From positions 620,001 through 684,000 of the forward strand of contig NZ_CAJIMS010000001.1 in NCBI RefSeq assembly GCF_905175375.1: a stretch of 64,000 bases of DNA. Direction: 5' to 3'. Position numbers and translations under genes: made by a program. Below are positions 49,917-59,156 of this stretch, in pieces. The notes under the pieces are model-generated. The model saw only the letters and a list, made by a program, of their open reading frames with translations. It searched no databases and had not been told where the DNA came from. How positions within the stretch are numbered: the first letter of the stretch is position 1; the number at the start of each line of letters is the position of its first letter. Source of the stretch: Chryseobacterium aquaeductus (lineage in GTDB: Bacteria; Bacteroidota; Bacteroidia; Flavobacteriales; Weeksellaceae).

Positions 49917-51643
49917 TTATTGATATTTAAATTAATAGAAAAAGAAACCGTTGTTCCCTTTTGCGACTCACTTTCTACGGTAATGCTTCCACCATACAAT
50001 TCTACAATCTCTTTACACAAACTCAAACCTAAACCTGCACCCAGATTTTCAACTTCATTTGATAATACCCCTTGATAATACGGTTCAAATATTTTTTCTA
50101 AATCAGATTTAGAAATTCCGGCACCTGTGTCAGAGATTTTTGTATTTAAAACCACTGTGCTTTCATCCAGATTTTGCGCAAAGGTTATTACGCTGATTTC
50201 CCCATTTTCGGTAAATTTATTTGCATTTCCCAAAATATTCATAAATATTTGATTGATTTTTGTGTTGTCTGAGAAAACAACCAAATCAGGATTTATTTTT
50301 TTGTTGATAACAAATTTATTGTTTCTTGTCTGAATATACGGCTCAATAGAAGATAATATAGATTCTATTTCCTGATTAAGATTAAAAACCACCGGAATCA
50401 GCTTATTCTCCACATGCTGATTTTTTGTATATTCTAAAATTTGATTTGCCTGCATCAGCAAGGTATTATTGGTGAAACTTATCGATTTCAAATATTCTTT
50501 AATGCTTTCGTCGGTCGTTTTTTTATTTATTCTGTTGACAAAAATTCCTATAATTTTCAGTGGTGATCTCAACTCGTGACTTAGCATTCCCAAAATCCTG
50601 TTTTTAAAATTAAGATTTTCATTGATCTGCTTGTTGGCAGAATTTAGCCTGCGCTCATAAATAAAGGCAATCCTTGTAAAATACATGATCAATATAGATA
50701 TGAAAAACATCAAAATCATTAATCCGATCATCAGATCTTTTCTTATTTTATTGCTTTTGGAATTTTGCAAAGCATATTCTTTCTCCAATTCAGACTCAGA
50801 ATCTCTTATCGCAAACTCATAAATATTCATCAATTCGTTGCTATAGATCAACAAAGAATTGAATGTGGAGTAAAATCTACTGCTTCTTGTTTTATATTCG
50901 TTTTTATTTTTGCCTACCTTTATCTGTATCCTCTGAACTTCTTTTGTGTAATGATTGTTGATAGAGTTTACAATACTGTCAAAATCTTGCTTCACGGTAG
51001 GAATATCCAAAATTTTTCCACCTTTCATGGTAACGACCACACTGTCTTTCCGCAAGTTTTCTTTCCCAGAAATCGCGTCACCCAAACGCCCGAAAAGACC
51101 TTTCTTTTTTATAGTATCCGAAAATTTTTTTGTCTGAATCTCAAACTGATCAAAGTTATACTGATAATTATATTTTTTTAGTTTTGGAAGCTCATCTCTC
51201 ATTTTAGAATTTGAGCTTGTAGAAAACTCATACATAGAGTCAACCAATAACTTCAGATTCTCAGTTCCTATATTTTCCTTTTTGTGTGATGCCAGAATGT
51301 TTTTTAATCTGGGATTCTGATATTTATAATGATTGATGCTGTCTAAATTTTTGCTGAGTTTTTTAACTGAATTGAAATACAAATTCAAATACTGATTATC
51401 TTCAGTGATCACATATCTCTGGAAATAATTTTGTGCAAGATCAAGTTCTTTTCGTGAGTCGTCCGTCAGATTCTCCAGCTGATGCACTTCCTTCAATTGT
51501 TTTTCAATGAAATTTAAATTTTTGTTATTGACAAACTCATTATAAAAAAAACCGCCAATAATGCATTGCAATAGAAGAATGCAAATAATAAGAGAATATT
51601 GTACAATTTTCCTCAATTTAAAACTCAGTGATTTTTTAGACAT
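49913..51643 (-). CDS. Membrane-bound sensor histidine kinase
   Basis: 576 residues. Helix 1 (about 14-33; SLIICILLLQCIIGGFFY), a long extracytoplasmic helical sensor of about 270 residues without recognisable domain, and helix 2 (about 305-325; MIGLMILMFFISILIMYF). Then HisKA with GMLSHELRSPLKIIGIF (His about 357) and HATPase_c with FMNILGNANKFTENG, ISDTGAGISKSDL and GAGLGLSLCKEI. The Lys/Asn-rich sensor, with a 4HB-MCP-like heptad pattern, suggests a four-helix bundle that senses an envelope or small-ligand signal. Partner is the overlapping LuxR response regulator. Confidence 0.93.
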   Translation of the reverse strand: MSKKSLSFKLRKIVQYSLIICILLLQCIIGGFFYNEFVNNKNLNFIEKQLKEVHQLENLTDDSRKELDLAQNYFQRYVITEDNQYLNLYFNSVKKLSKNLDSINHYKYQNPRLKNILASHKKENIGTENLKLLVDSMYEFSTSSNSKMRDELPKLKKYNYQYNFDQFEIQTKKFSDTIKKKGLFGRLGDAISGKENLRKDSVVVTMKGGKILDIPTVKQDFDSIVNSINNHYTKEVQRIQIKVGKNKNEYKTRSSRFYSTFNSLLIYSNELMNIYEFAIRDSESELEKEYALQNSKSNKIRKDLMIGLMILMFFISILIMYFTRIAFIYERRLNSANKQINENLNFKNRILGMLSHELRSPLKIIGIFVNRINKKTTDESIKEYLKSISFTNNTLLMQANQILEYTKNQHVENKLIPVVFNLNQEIESILSSIEPYIQTRNNKFVINKKINPDLVVFSDNTKINQIFMNILGNANKFTENGEISVITFAQNLDESTVVLNTKISDTGAGISKSDLEKIFEPYYQGVLSNEVENLGAGLGLSLCKEIVELYGGSITVESESQKGTTVSFSINLNINK

Positions 51644-51672
51644 AGTTTGTGAATTTATCGCATAAATTTAAT

Positions 51673-51706
51673 AAAAAATCCTGTTAAAAATTAATTTACA
51701 GGATTT
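51673..51706 (-). terminator. Terminator of pheS
   Basis: Minus strand AAATCCTGT, AT-rich loop, ACAGGATTTTTTATT. Confidence 0.85.
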
Positions 51707-51729
51707 GAATTTATTTAAATATAATTTGT

Positions 51730-52740
51730 TTATAATGTTTTGAATTGTTCCAGAGTCCGGATGTCGTTTTCAAAGAACATTCTGATGTCGCTCATTTGAT
51801 AAAGGAGCATTGTAATTCTTTCGATACCCATTCCAAATGCATAACCGGAGTATTTTTCAGAATCTATATTTACGTTTTTCAAAACGGCAGGATCTACCAT
51901 TCCGCAACCCATAATTTCTAGCCAGCCTGTTCCTTTTGTGATTCTGTAGTCAGTTTCTGAGTTCAGTCCCCAATACACATCAATCTCTGCACTAGGCTCA
52001 GTAAAGGGAAAATATGAAGGTCGCATTCTGATTTTTGACTTTCCGAAAAGTTCTGTTGTAAAAAACTGAATAGTCTGCTTTAAATCTGCAAAACTTACCT
52101 TCTCATCAATATACAAACCTTCAATCTGATGGAAAATACAATGCGAACGAGAAGAAACTGCTTCATTTCTAAAAACTCTTCCCGGAGACAAGATTCTGAT
52201 CGGCGGCTGATTTTCTTCCATATATCGGATCTGAACCGAAGAAGTGTGCGTTCTCAACAAAATATCAGGATTCTGCTCGATGAAAAAAGTATCCTGCATA
52301 TCTCTCGCAGGATGATATTCGGGTAAATTAAGTGCCGTGAAATTATGCCAGTCATCTTCAATTTCGGGACCGTCTGCAACTGCAAAACCTATCGATTTAA
52401 AAATATCGATAATTCTGTTCTTCACCAAATTTATAGGATGTCTTGAGCCTAATTCTAAAGGGAAAGCTGGTCTTGTAAGATCTTCTTTTTCAAGAATAAC
52501 AGAAGACTCGGAAGAAGTTTTAAAATCTTCTAATTTGGCAGCCACAGCTTGCTTCAAAGAATTTATTTTTTGTCCAAAATCTTTTTTCTGGTCGTTAGGA
52601 ATTGTTTTTAAAGATTCATAAAAATCATTTAAAACTCCCTTTTTACCATTATATTTGATTCTGAAGTTCTCAATCTCATCTTTGGATGTCGCACTGAAGC
52701 TGTTTACTTCGATCAGTAATTCTTCTATCTTTTCTGTCAT
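51730..52740 (-). CDS. pheS: Phenylalanine--tRNA ligase alpha subunit
   Basis: 336 residues, normal for PheS. N-terminal coiled coil (about 1-85), then the class II core: motif 1 [20 protein letters not shown], DFHNFTALNxP-like [20 protein letters not shown], motif 2 [10 protein letters not shown] and [10 protein letters not shown], motif 3 [17 protein letters not shown]. Forms an alpha2-beta2 enzyme with PheT, not found in this window. TATTTTTG promoter on the minus strand at 52769-52776. Confidence 0.97.
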   Translation of the reverse strand: MTEKIEELLIEVNSFSATSKDEIENFRIKYNGKKGVLNDFYESLKTIPNDQKKDFGQKINSLKQAVAAKLEDFKTSSESSVILEKEDLTRPAFPLELGSRHPINLVKNRIIDIFKSIGFAVADGPEIEDDWHNFTALNLPEYHPARDMQDTFFIEQNPDILLRTHTSSVQIRYMEENQPPIRILSPGRVFRNEAVSSRSHCIFHQIEGLYIDEKVSFADLKQTIQFFTTELFGKSKIRMRPSYFPFTEPSAEIDVYWGLNSETDYRITKGTGWLEIMGCGMVDPAVLKNVNIDSEKYSGYAFGMGIERITMLLYQMSDIRMFFENDIRTLEQFKTL

Positions 52741-52768
52741 TGTTTTTACCCTTTCAAAAATCTATCTG

Positions 52769-52776
52769 CAAAAATA
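52769..52776 (-). promoter_or_regulatory. -7 element of pheS
   Basis: CAAAAATA on plus, TATTTTTG on minus, 28 bp before the start codon. No T-box or attenuator leader fits between it and the gene. Confidence 0.5.
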
Positions 52777-52812
52777 AGGTTTTCCAATTAAAAATGTTTT
52801 GAATTGGTCATA

Positions 52813-52844
52813 AAAAAATCTGTCTTTTTTTGAAGACAGATTTT
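52813..52844 (-). terminator. Terminator of the small membrane protein gene
   Basis: AAAATCTGTCTT, 5-nt loop, AAGACAGATTTT; on the minus strand followed by T. Confidence 0.85.
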
Positions 52845-52866
52845 ACTCGTTATTTATCTCAGCTTA

Positions 52867-53133
52867 TTACTTATAATCGGCAATAGTTGCCAAAACCATT
52901 GCTAAGATTGTGATCGTATTCAAGCCTAAAATTAAATTATATTCAACTTTTTTTCTGAAAACATTTATCAAACTGAAGACGAACGCAAAAACAACATATA
53001 AAATTGCAGGAATTGTAAAAAGTTCTATTGCAAACTGAATCACACCATTAGAATATGACATGGAATATAATGCAATGGTGCCCACTAAAAATACAAAACA
53101 AGCAGCACTGATAATTAACATAGCTTTGCTCAT
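52867..53133 (-). CDS. Small three-helix membrane protein
   Basis: 88 residues with three hydrophobic helices (about 4-24, 33-56, 66-84). No charged or catalytic motif. It follows the YceI gene by 31 bp on the same strand and probably shares its transcript. YceI genes are often accompanied by cytochrome b561-like proteins, but this one lacks the histidines, so it is not a b561. Function unknown. Confidence 0.65.
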   Translation of the reverse strand: MSKAMLIISAACFVFLVGTIALYSMSYSNGVIQFAIELFTIPAILYVVFAFVFSLINVFRKKVEYNLILGLNTITILAMVLATIADYK

Positions 53134-53164
53134 GACTTTTGGTTTGAGTTAAATTTAGAAAAAA

Positions 53165-53824
53165 TTATTTCTTCTCTAATGCTTTTACATTGATCTGAAG
53201 ACTCACCTCATCCTTTATTACACCATTTTCAGCAGGACTTTGGAATTTCACCCCAAATTCTTCTCTCATAATATCTTTAGGCTCAGTGGCAATGCTCACT
53301 ACTCCATCGTTTACGGAAATATTTGCTTTAAACTGAACAGGTTTTGAAATACCTTTTATCGTTAAATTACCATCCAAATGGGTATTGTAATCGCCTTCCG
53401 CAGACGGAGTGACTTTTGTAATTTCGTAAGAAGCCGTTGGAAATCTTTCGGTTTCAAAGAAATCTCCACTTTTCAAATGACCGTTTAATTTGCTTAATTG
53501 TTCATTATCTTCTTTTAAATCAACAGACGTTAAAGAATTCATATCCGCTACAAATTTTCCACTTTCTAATTTTCCGTCTTTCACGGTAACGTCGCCACTT
53601 TCGAAAGTAATTGTTCCAAAATGACTGGTGTTTTCAGATTTAAAAACTTTGTAACCTTTCCATTCCACTCTACTGTTTAAGGTATCAAGCACATATCGAT
53701 TTCCGTCTTTTGTAGTCGTCACTTCGCTACTTTGGTTTGTTATCGGTTTTTCTTTTTGACATGATACAATGACAGCTGTTGCAAACAGTGCAGGAAGAGC
53801 GAGAGAGAATAATTTTCTTTGCAT
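53165..53824 (-). CDS. YceI family lipoprotein
   Basis: 219 residues; lipobox VIVSC (Cys22). YceI/lipocalin-like beta barrel: RVEWKGYKVFKSENTSHFGT, ITKVTPSAEGDYNTHLDGNL, TIKGISKPVQFKANI and MREEFGVKFQSP. The family binds isoprenoid lipids such as polyprenyl-pyrophosphate in the periplasm. Attached to the membrane by its lipid anchor here, whereas E. coli YceI is soluble. Divergent from the ABC ATPase gene. Confidence 0.9.
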   Translation of the reverse strand: MQRKLFSLALPALFATAVIVSCQKEKPITNQSSEVTTTKDGNRYVLDTLNSRVEWKGYKVFKSENTSHFGTITFESGDVTVKDGKLESGKFVADMNSLTSVDLKEDNEQLSKLNGHLKSGDFFETERFPTASYEITKVTPSAEGDYNTHLDGNLTIKGISKPVQFKANISVNDGVVSIATEPKDIMREEFGVKFQSPAENGVIKDEVSLQINVKALEKK

Positions 53825-53886
53825 TATAATAAATTTTTTAATCTTTGCTAAATTACTAAAAATATGCCAGTGTTTCTTAAAATACG

Positions 53887-53894
53887 TATTTTTG
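53887..53894 (+). promoter_or_regulatory. -7 element abutting the ABC ATPase start codon
   Basis: TATTTTTG, CCTT, ATG: predicted leaderless transcript. Confidence 0.55.
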
Positions 53895-53898
53895 CCTT

Positions 53899-54834
53899 AT
53901 GCTATTAGAGATAAACAATTTACATTTTTCACACACCAAAGAACTGCATTTGTTTCAAAACTTCAACCTCAAGGTTTCTGAAGGAAAAATAATTGCACTG
54001 GCAGGTGAAAGCGGTTGCGGAAAATCTACATTATTGAGCCTTATCTACGGACTTTTGAATTGGGAGCAGGGCGAAATTATTTTTGAAGGCAAAAAACTAA
54101 TGGGACCAAAAGGAAATCTCGTTCCCGGTGAAGCTGAAATGAAATTTGTAGCGCAGAATTTTGATCTGATGCCTTATGCAACGGTAGCTGATAATGTGGG
54201 AAAATTCCTTTCTAATATCAATTTGGCCAAGAAAAAAGAAACTGTGAACGAACTTTTGGAGGTTGTCGGTTTGGTAGATTTTGCCAATGTACTTCCCAAA
54301 AACTTGAGTGGCGGACAACAACAAAGAGTTGCCATCGCAAGATCACTTTCTGTTTTGCCAAAATTGCTTTTGCTGGATGAGCCTTTCAGTCATCTTGATT
54401 ATGCAAGAAAAATCGAACTCCGGGAAAAGCTTTTTAGATATGTAAAAGAAAAGAAAATTTCTCTAATTATTTCTACTCACGAGTTGCAGGACATTATTCC
54501 CTGGCTTGATCAGATTGTTATTCTTCAAAACGGAAGACTCATACAAAATGATAATCCTGAAGAAACCTATAAAAATCCTTACAACACTTACGTAGCCAAA
54601 CTTTTCGGAGAGGTCAATATTTTTACAGAATCTGAAATGAACGATTTTGGAATTTCAAAGTTCGCATATTATCCGCAGCAAATCCAAATTTCAGAAAATG
54701 GTTTTCAGGCGGAAGTTGTAGAAAGCCGATTTGCAGGAAATCATTATTGGAATAAAATCATCTCAAAAAATAAAGAGCTTATCATCCAGACCAACGAAAA
54801 GATCAATGGTTCTTTGAAAATTTCGTTCAAATAA
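53899..54834 (+). CDS. ABC transporter ATP-binding protein
   Basis: 311 residues. Walker A AGESGCGKSTLLS, Q-loop KFVAQNFDLMP, signature LSGGQQQRVAIA, Walker B LLLLDEPFSHLD and H-loop ISTHELQDI. Residues about 235-311 form a short extra domain (VESRFAGNHYWNKII) resembling the TOBE-type tail of sulfate, molybdate or polyamine importers. No permease or binding protein gene is adjacent, so the transport partner is encoded elsewhere or the ATPase has another role. Confidence 0.9.
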   Translation: MLLEINNLHFSHTKELHLFQNFNLKVSEGKIIALAGESGCGKSTLLSLIYGLLNWEQGEIIFEGKKLMGPKGNLVPGEAEMKFVAQNFDLMPYATVADNVGKFLSNINLAKKKETVNELLEVVGLVDFANVLPKNLSGGQQQRVAIARSLSVLPKLLLLDEPFSHLDYARKIELREKLFRYVKEKKISLIISTHELQDIIPWLDQIVILQNGRLIQNDNPEETYKNPYNTYVAKLFGEVNIFTESEMNDFGISKFAYYPQQIQISENGFQAEVVESRFAGNHYWNKIISKNKELIIQTNEKINGSLKISFK

Positions 54835-55045
54835 TTAACAATTTTTTAGCACCTTAATGTTAGTTAGTGGATAAATCAAACACATTTATCTATCTGATTG
54901 TTAATAATTTTACTAGATTTGAATCAGCAACAACATAAGGAAACTTTTGGTTCAATTCTCTTCCACCAAATAGACTGAAATTAGCTTTCTCCAGCAATGA
55001 AGTCTCGGAAGTTTACACTGTCCAATTTTTTCCTTTTTTTATTGA

Positions 55046-55096
55046 CATTTCGCATCTAGCTTTTAGCTAATTGCCAAAAGCTAAACGCCAGATGCA
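55046..55096. repeat. Imperfect inverted repeat 3' of the YjdM/PhnA-type gene
   Basis: GCATCT...AGATGC with an inner AGCTTTT/AAAAGCT pair. A structurally similar string of TTTAGC and CTTTTGGC words lies at 43094-43128. No T run, so a poor terminator; more likely dispersed intergenic repeat remnants. Confidence 0.35.
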
Positions 55097-55098
55097 GA

Positions 55099-55443
55099 TT
55101 ACGCTTTTTTCACAAACTCAGATTTCAAAGCCATAGAACCGAAACAATCAATTTTACAATCAATATTATGGTCACTTTCAGGTCTTAATCGAATATTTTT
55201 AACTTTAGTTCCTGCTTTTACAGGTTTCGGAGCACCTTTTACCGGCAAATCTTTCACCACTACCACAGAATCTCCGTCTTGCAACTCATTTCCGTTAGCA
55301 TCTAAAATTTTACCTGAATTGTCATTTTCGGCAGCAGTTTCTTTTGGATCCCATTCGTAAAAGCATTGCGAACAAACCATCATATCATCTTGCTCATAAG
55401 TAAATTCGGAACTACATTTCGGGCAAATAATTACATCACTCAT
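55099..55443 (-). CDS. yjdM: YjdM/PhnA-type zinc-ribbon protein
   Basis: 114 residues from [10 protein letters not shown]; 21 upstream in-frame codons are dropped because the zinc ribbon starts here. Zinc ribbon [21 protein letters not shown] (two CxxC), then a compact SH3-like domain ([40 protein letters not shown]). Known as the alkylphosphonate-utilisation protein PhnA/YjdM, but its role is unclear and it is not part of a C-P lyase operon here. Promoter TATCTTTG on the minus strand at 55459-55466. Confidence 0.88.
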   Translation of the reverse strand: MSDVIICPKCSSEFTYEQDDMMVCSQCFYEWDPKETAAENDNSGKILDANGNELQDGDSVVVVKDLPVKGAPKPVKAGTKVKNIRLRPESDHNIDCKIDCFGSMALKSEFVKKA

Positions 55444-55863
55444 ATTTTTATTTTTTTGCAAAGATAATTTTTTTGATTTAGAAGTTTCAAATTGAAACGT
55501 AGACAATATTAAAAATCCATTTATATACTGATGAAATTAATAGAATCTTGAAATTAACCTCAAAAATTTAAATACGACTTATACTTATACATCGTGCATT
55601 TTGAATTATTTTTTTTTCGAAAATAAGTGAAATCGAAGATTCGACGTAGTCAAAAGCCTTTGTTTAGCTTTACTTTGAGGCTCTTTTACAATTCCCTGTA
55701 TAACTTTGCGTTTTTTTATCGCCAGGAAAGACAAAAAACACAAAGGTTCTAATTGTCAGTCGCTTGATGATATCTGCAAAATGCACAACGAGTTCATAAC
55801 TGTAAACTTATAACTCTCAACTTAAATTCGTATTTTTGCAAGTTCAAACAGCTTACTGCAATT
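55444..55863. other. Intergenic region between divergent genes
   Basis: 420 bp without a credible gene. Minus-strand -7 element TATCTTTG at 55459-55466 serves the YjdM-type gene and plus-strand TATTTTTG at 55831-55838 serves the methyltransferase. The middle is AT-rich with no RNA-like structure that I can recognise. Confidence 0.5.
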
Positions 55864-57069
55864 ATGGAATTGATACACAGAAACTTGGCCATCGGAATTC
55901 ACGATGCTTTACAAGAAACTTTTTTTGAAAAAAATAAATACGCCGACAAAGTAATCGAAAGACTTTTGAAAGCTCACAGAAAGTGGGGAAGCCAGGACAG
56001 AGCAGTTGTTTCAGAGATTTTCTACAACATCATCCGTTGGAAAAGACGCCTTGAATATTATATGGGTGAAAGTGTAAAACCTGATAATGTTTATAAATTA
56101 ATTGTTGCCTACTGTCTTTACAGTAAAACCAACTACAAAAGATTTGAAGAATTTGAAGGCATCAAAATCGCCGACATCACGACCAAACTAAAAAAAGGTA
56201 CTGTTCCTACAAAATCTATTGAATACTCAATTCCTGAATGGCTGGCAGAAACTTTAGAAAAAGAACTAGGACCAATTTGGGAAAAAGAAATGAAGGCTTT
56301 GAATGAGCAGGCTCCAACTGTTTTGAGAGCCAATTCGTTGAAAACTTCAGCAAAAGAATTGATCTCAGATCTTGCCGTTGAAAATGTGGTGGCTTACACC
56401 GTGAAAAATTATCCTGATGCTGTACAATTAGAAGAAAAAAAGAACGTTTTTCTTACCACAGCTTTTAAAGACGGATTATTTGAAGTTCAGGATGCAACGT
56501 CTCAGAAAATCGGTTATTTTCTTGATGTAAAAGAAGGTCAGAGAGTGGTTGATGTTTGTGCAGGAGCAGGTGGGAAAACACTTCACCTTGCCGCTTTGAT
56601 GGGCAACAAGGGACAAATCATCGCTTTAGATATTTACGAATGGAAATTGGCTGAATTGAAACGTCGTGCCAAAAGAGCCGGAGCTCACAATATCGAAACC
56701 CGTATGATTTCTGACAACAAAGTAATCAAACGTCTTCACGAGACTGCCGACAGATTGTTGATTGATGCACCTTGTTCAGGTTTGGGAGTTTTAAAAAGAA
56801 ACCCCGACAGCAAATGGAAAATCGATCAGGCTTTTATCGACAGAATTAAAAAAGAACAGCAACAAATTATTCAGGATTATTCTAAAATCCTTAAAAAAGG
56901 CGGAAAAATGGTTTACGCAACGTGCTCTATTCTTCCATCTGAAAACAACGAGCAGGTTGCTGAATTTTTGAAAAACAATCCTGATTATAAATTAATCAAA
57001 GACGAAAAAATAATGCCAAGTCAAGGATACGACGGATTCTACATGGCTTTGATCGAAAGATTGGCTTAA
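55864..57069 (+). CDS. RsmB/NOP2-family RNA (cytosine-5-) methyltransferase
   Basis: 401 residues. N-terminal NusB-like helical domain (about 1-130; RNLAIGIHDALQETFF, KWGSQDRAVVSEIFYN) and a Rossmann methyltransferase: SAM site VVDVCAGAGGKTLHLAA, motif IV LLIDAPCSGLGVL and motif VI YATCSILPSEN with the two catalytic cysteines. Methylates a cytosine in rRNA, probably 16S C967 as in RsmB, or a related site. Followed by a terminator. Confidence 0.92.
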   Translation: MELIHRNLAIGIHDALQETFFEKNKYADKVIERLLKAHRKWGSQDRAVVSEIFYNIIRWKRRLEYYMGESVKPDNVYKLIVAYCLYSKTNYKRFEEFEGIKIADITTKLKKGTVPTKSIEYSIPEWLAETLEKELGPIWEKEMKALNEQAPTVLRANSLKTSAKELISDLAVENVVAYTVKNYPDAVQLEEKKNVFLTTAFKDGLFEVQDATSQKIGYFLDVKEGQRVVDVCAGAGGKTLHLAALMGNKGQIIALDIYEWKLAELKRRAKRAGAHNIETRMISDNKVIKRLHETADRLLIDAPCSGLGVLKRNPDSKWKIDQAFIDRIKKEQQQIIQDYSKILKKGGKMVYATCSILPSENNEQVAEFLKNNPDYKLIKDEKIMPSQGYDGFYMALIERLA

Positions 57070-57092
57070 AAATTATTTTAAATACAATGCAT

Positions 57093-57125
57093 GAACTACT
57101 CTATTTTTTGGAGTAGTTTTTTTAT
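57093..57125 (+). terminator. Terminator
   Basis: AACTACTC, TATTTTTT loop, GGAGTAGTTTTTTT. Confidence 0.88.
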
Positions 57126-57143
57126 TAAAATAAATCAAAGCTT

Positions 57144-57151
57144 TACCTTTG
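57144..57151 (+). promoter_or_regulatory. -7 element of the PNGase F-like gene
   Basis: TACCTTTG, 19 bp before the start codon. Confidence 0.5.
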
Positions 57152-57170
57152 CAAAAACCACCAAGACATC

Positions 57171-58835
57171 ATGATCAGATCATTACTAATCAGTTTTTTA
57201 ACATTTTTATCTATTTTAAATTTCGCACAGACTTACGAAATCCAATACGAAAGTTCTTACAACGGAAAAGTTCAGCCAAATCAAAATCCTACAATTGTTT
57301 GGGTCAACGAAAGTGAAAATTACATTCTGAATTCAAAAATAAAAGAACAGAAAAACGATTATCCTTTTGAAATCAGCAAGATCGAAAAACCTTCCAACAC
57401 GATTGTATCTTACGGATTTTTAAAGCCAGGAGAGATTATTTCAACCTCTGATACGAAATCAATCGCCAAACTAATTTTTGAATTTACAGATAAAACAAAG
57501 AAAATCTTAGGCTATCAATGTAAACATGCAGTCACCAAAATCAATTCAAACACTATTGAAGTCTGGTACACGAATGACTTGAAATTGAAAGGCGGACCAT
57601 CAAGCATCGGACAAAATTTAGGTTTAGTCTTAGAAATCGAACTAAACGGAAATTCAGCAACGACTGCAACTTCACTGAAAAAAATTAAAAAATCGGGAAT
57701 CGAAAATATTATTAATAAATCTATCAACACGACCGATCTTTTGACCTACAAAGATTTACTTTGGAAAAGCAGATATATTACGTTAAAGGTTTTTGAAAAT
57801 GAAATTATCAATTTTTCAGACCAGTCAAAATCTGATAATAACATCAAAAGATTTGCAAACGGAACGATTATTTTAAGGAAAATCAAGTTTCCTAAAATTA
57901 TTGAAAGTGAAAATGTTTTTGTGGAATTAAAACAACAATCGAATGGTGATGCTTATGACAGAACAGGAACTGTATTTTTCATTCCGGAAGATAAATCGCA
58001 ATCTTTTTTTGACGGGTTGGAAAAAGGAGTAAAAACACTTCCTATTTACGAAAATGGGAATAGTAAACAGTATTTTGGAGTTGTTGCTAATGAAAATTAC
58101 CAACCAGCGGTAGAAATGATGAGATTTTTCACGGCTTTCGGAATCAATAAGTTTAATAATTTAGAGCAGAAAGATAAAACCTGGCAAACAGTGAGTCCGT
58201 TTCGTCAGGATATTACCGAACTAAAACCTTCTCTTTCCGAAAAAGAACTTTGGGTAGGAGCTTTTATTGGAAACTATGATAAAGGTGGTCATAAAGTGAG
58301 TTTAGACATCACTATTCATAAAAGTGACCAGATTGTCAACAAAAACAACAAAGTCATTCCGCTCTTTAATACGACCAATATTATGGAAATGTCCGGACAG
58401 GATTACGCGACAATGTTTAATAATGACAAAGGTTTATTTGTGGAATTTAATCTGGAAAAAGATTTAAAAGATGCGCAATTAAGATACATCACAACAGGTC
58501 ACGGCGGCTGGGAAAACGGTGATGAATTTATTCCAAAAAACAATTCTATTTATTTGGATGGAAAAATGACTTTCTCATTTATACCTTGGAGAACAGATTG
58601 TGGATCTTATCGACTGTACAATCCTGCCTCAGGCAATTTTCCGGACGGACTTTCTTCTTCAGATCTAAGTAGATCCAATTGGTGCCCGGGAACGATTACC
58701 AACCCCAATTTTATTCAACTCGGTGATTTGAAAGCCGGAAAACATACTATCCAAGTAAAAATTCCTCAAGGAGAACCGGAAGAAACAAGCTTTAGCGCTT
58801 GGAATGTCTCCGGAGTTTTACTTGGAATAGAGTAA
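57171..58835 (+). CDS. Secreted peptide-N-glycosidase F-II-like enzyme with GLPGLI-like N-terminal domain
   Basis: 554 residues. Signal peptide ends at NFAQ. Residues about 20-170 read like the GLPGLI family (TKKILGYQCKHAVTKINSNT, EVWYTNDLKLKGGPSSI, LGLVLEIEL). The rest is a PNGase F double beta sandwich: GDAYDRTGTVFFIP with an Asp (about 263) where PNGase F has its catalytic Asp60, LRYITTGHGGWENGDEFIP and SRSNWCPGTITNPNFIQLGD, matching the WCPG segment. PNGase F removes N-glycans from glycoproteins between Asn and GlcNAc. Size and layout fit Elizabethkingia PNGase F-II, whose N-terminal bowl domain would be the part I read as GLPGLI. Three cysteines only, so fewer disulfides than PNGase F. 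Predicted secreted. Confidence 0.85.
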   Translation: MIRSLLISFLTFLSILNFAQTYEIQYESSYNGKVQPNQNPTIVWVNESENYILNSKIKEQKNDYPFEISKIEKPSNTIVSYGFLKPGEIISTSDTKSIAKLIFEFTDKTKKILGYQCKHAVTKINSNTIEVWYTNDLKLKGGPSSIGQNLGLVLEIELNGNSATTATSLKKIKKSGIENIINKSINTTDLLTYKDLLWKSRYITLKVFENEIINFSDQSKSDNNIKRFANGTIILRKIKFPKIIESENVFVELKQQSNGDAYDRTGTVFFIPEDKSQSFFDGLEKGVKTLPIYENGNSKQYFGVVANENYQPAVEMMRFFTAFGINKFNNLEQKDKTWQTVSPFRQDITELKPSLSEKELWVGAFIGNYDKGGHKVSLDITIHKSDQIVNKNNKVIPLFNTTNIMEMSGQDYATMFNNDKGLFVEFNLEKDLKDAQLRYITTGHGGWENGDEFIPKNNSIYLDGKMTFSFIPWRTDCGSYRLYNPASGNFPDGLSSSDLSRSNWCPGTITNPNFIQLGDLKAGKHTIQVKIPQGEPEETSFSAWNVSGVLLGIE

Positions 58836-58842
58836 AAACAAA

Positions 58843-58871
58843 ACCTCCTTGCAATATTATTACAAGGAGGT
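58843..58871 (+). other. Perfect hairpin with Shine-Dalgarno-like arm
   Basis: ACCTCCTTG, 11-nt loop, CAAGGAGGT. No T run on the plus strand; on the minus strand TTTTG follows. One arm, AAGGAGG, is a full Shine-Dalgarno sequence, rare in this phylum, and its partner arm would mask it. Confidence 0.6.
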
Positions 58872-59129
58872 AAAAACACAAATGATGAAAAAAAATTATT
58901 TCGAGCCACAAAGGAAGGAAAAATATTTGAATAATTAATTACCATACATCAAGATTTTTTAATTTTTTTCAATTATGGCACGATTATTCAAAAAAAATAT
59001 AACAGAAAAAAATTAATTAGAACAGGGTTAAAAAGTAACTTATGATTAATCTAATTAACAATTAAAACAAATTTTATTAAAAAAATAAACTTCAATCAAA
59101 TTTTTATTTTAAATTTTATAGTTTATTTG
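58872..59129. other. AT-rich intergenic region before asnB
   Basis: 258 bp, over 80 percent A+T by eye, with several runs of A and T. Apart from the small ORF at 58882 and the asnB promoter at its end I see nothing in it. Confidence 0.5.
58882..58938 (+). CDS. Possible 18-residue peptide (low confidence)
   Basis: MMKKNYFEPQRKEKYLNN, starting 11 nt after AAGGAGG inside the hairpin at 58843-58871. Basic and not conserved as far as I can tell. May be chance. Confidence 0.15.
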   Translation: MMKKNYFEPQRKEKYLNN

Positions 59130-59137
59130 TAGTTTTG
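59130..59137 (+). promoter_or_regulatory. -7 element of asnB
   Basis: TAGTTTTG, 19 bp before the start codon. Confidence 0.5.
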
Positions 59138-59156
59138 CTATCAAATATAAAACAAT

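Noticed and set aside
58843..58871. Ordinary rho-independent terminator of the PNGase F-like gene
   Set aside because: No T run follows on the coding strand; listed as a hairpin of unknown role instead.
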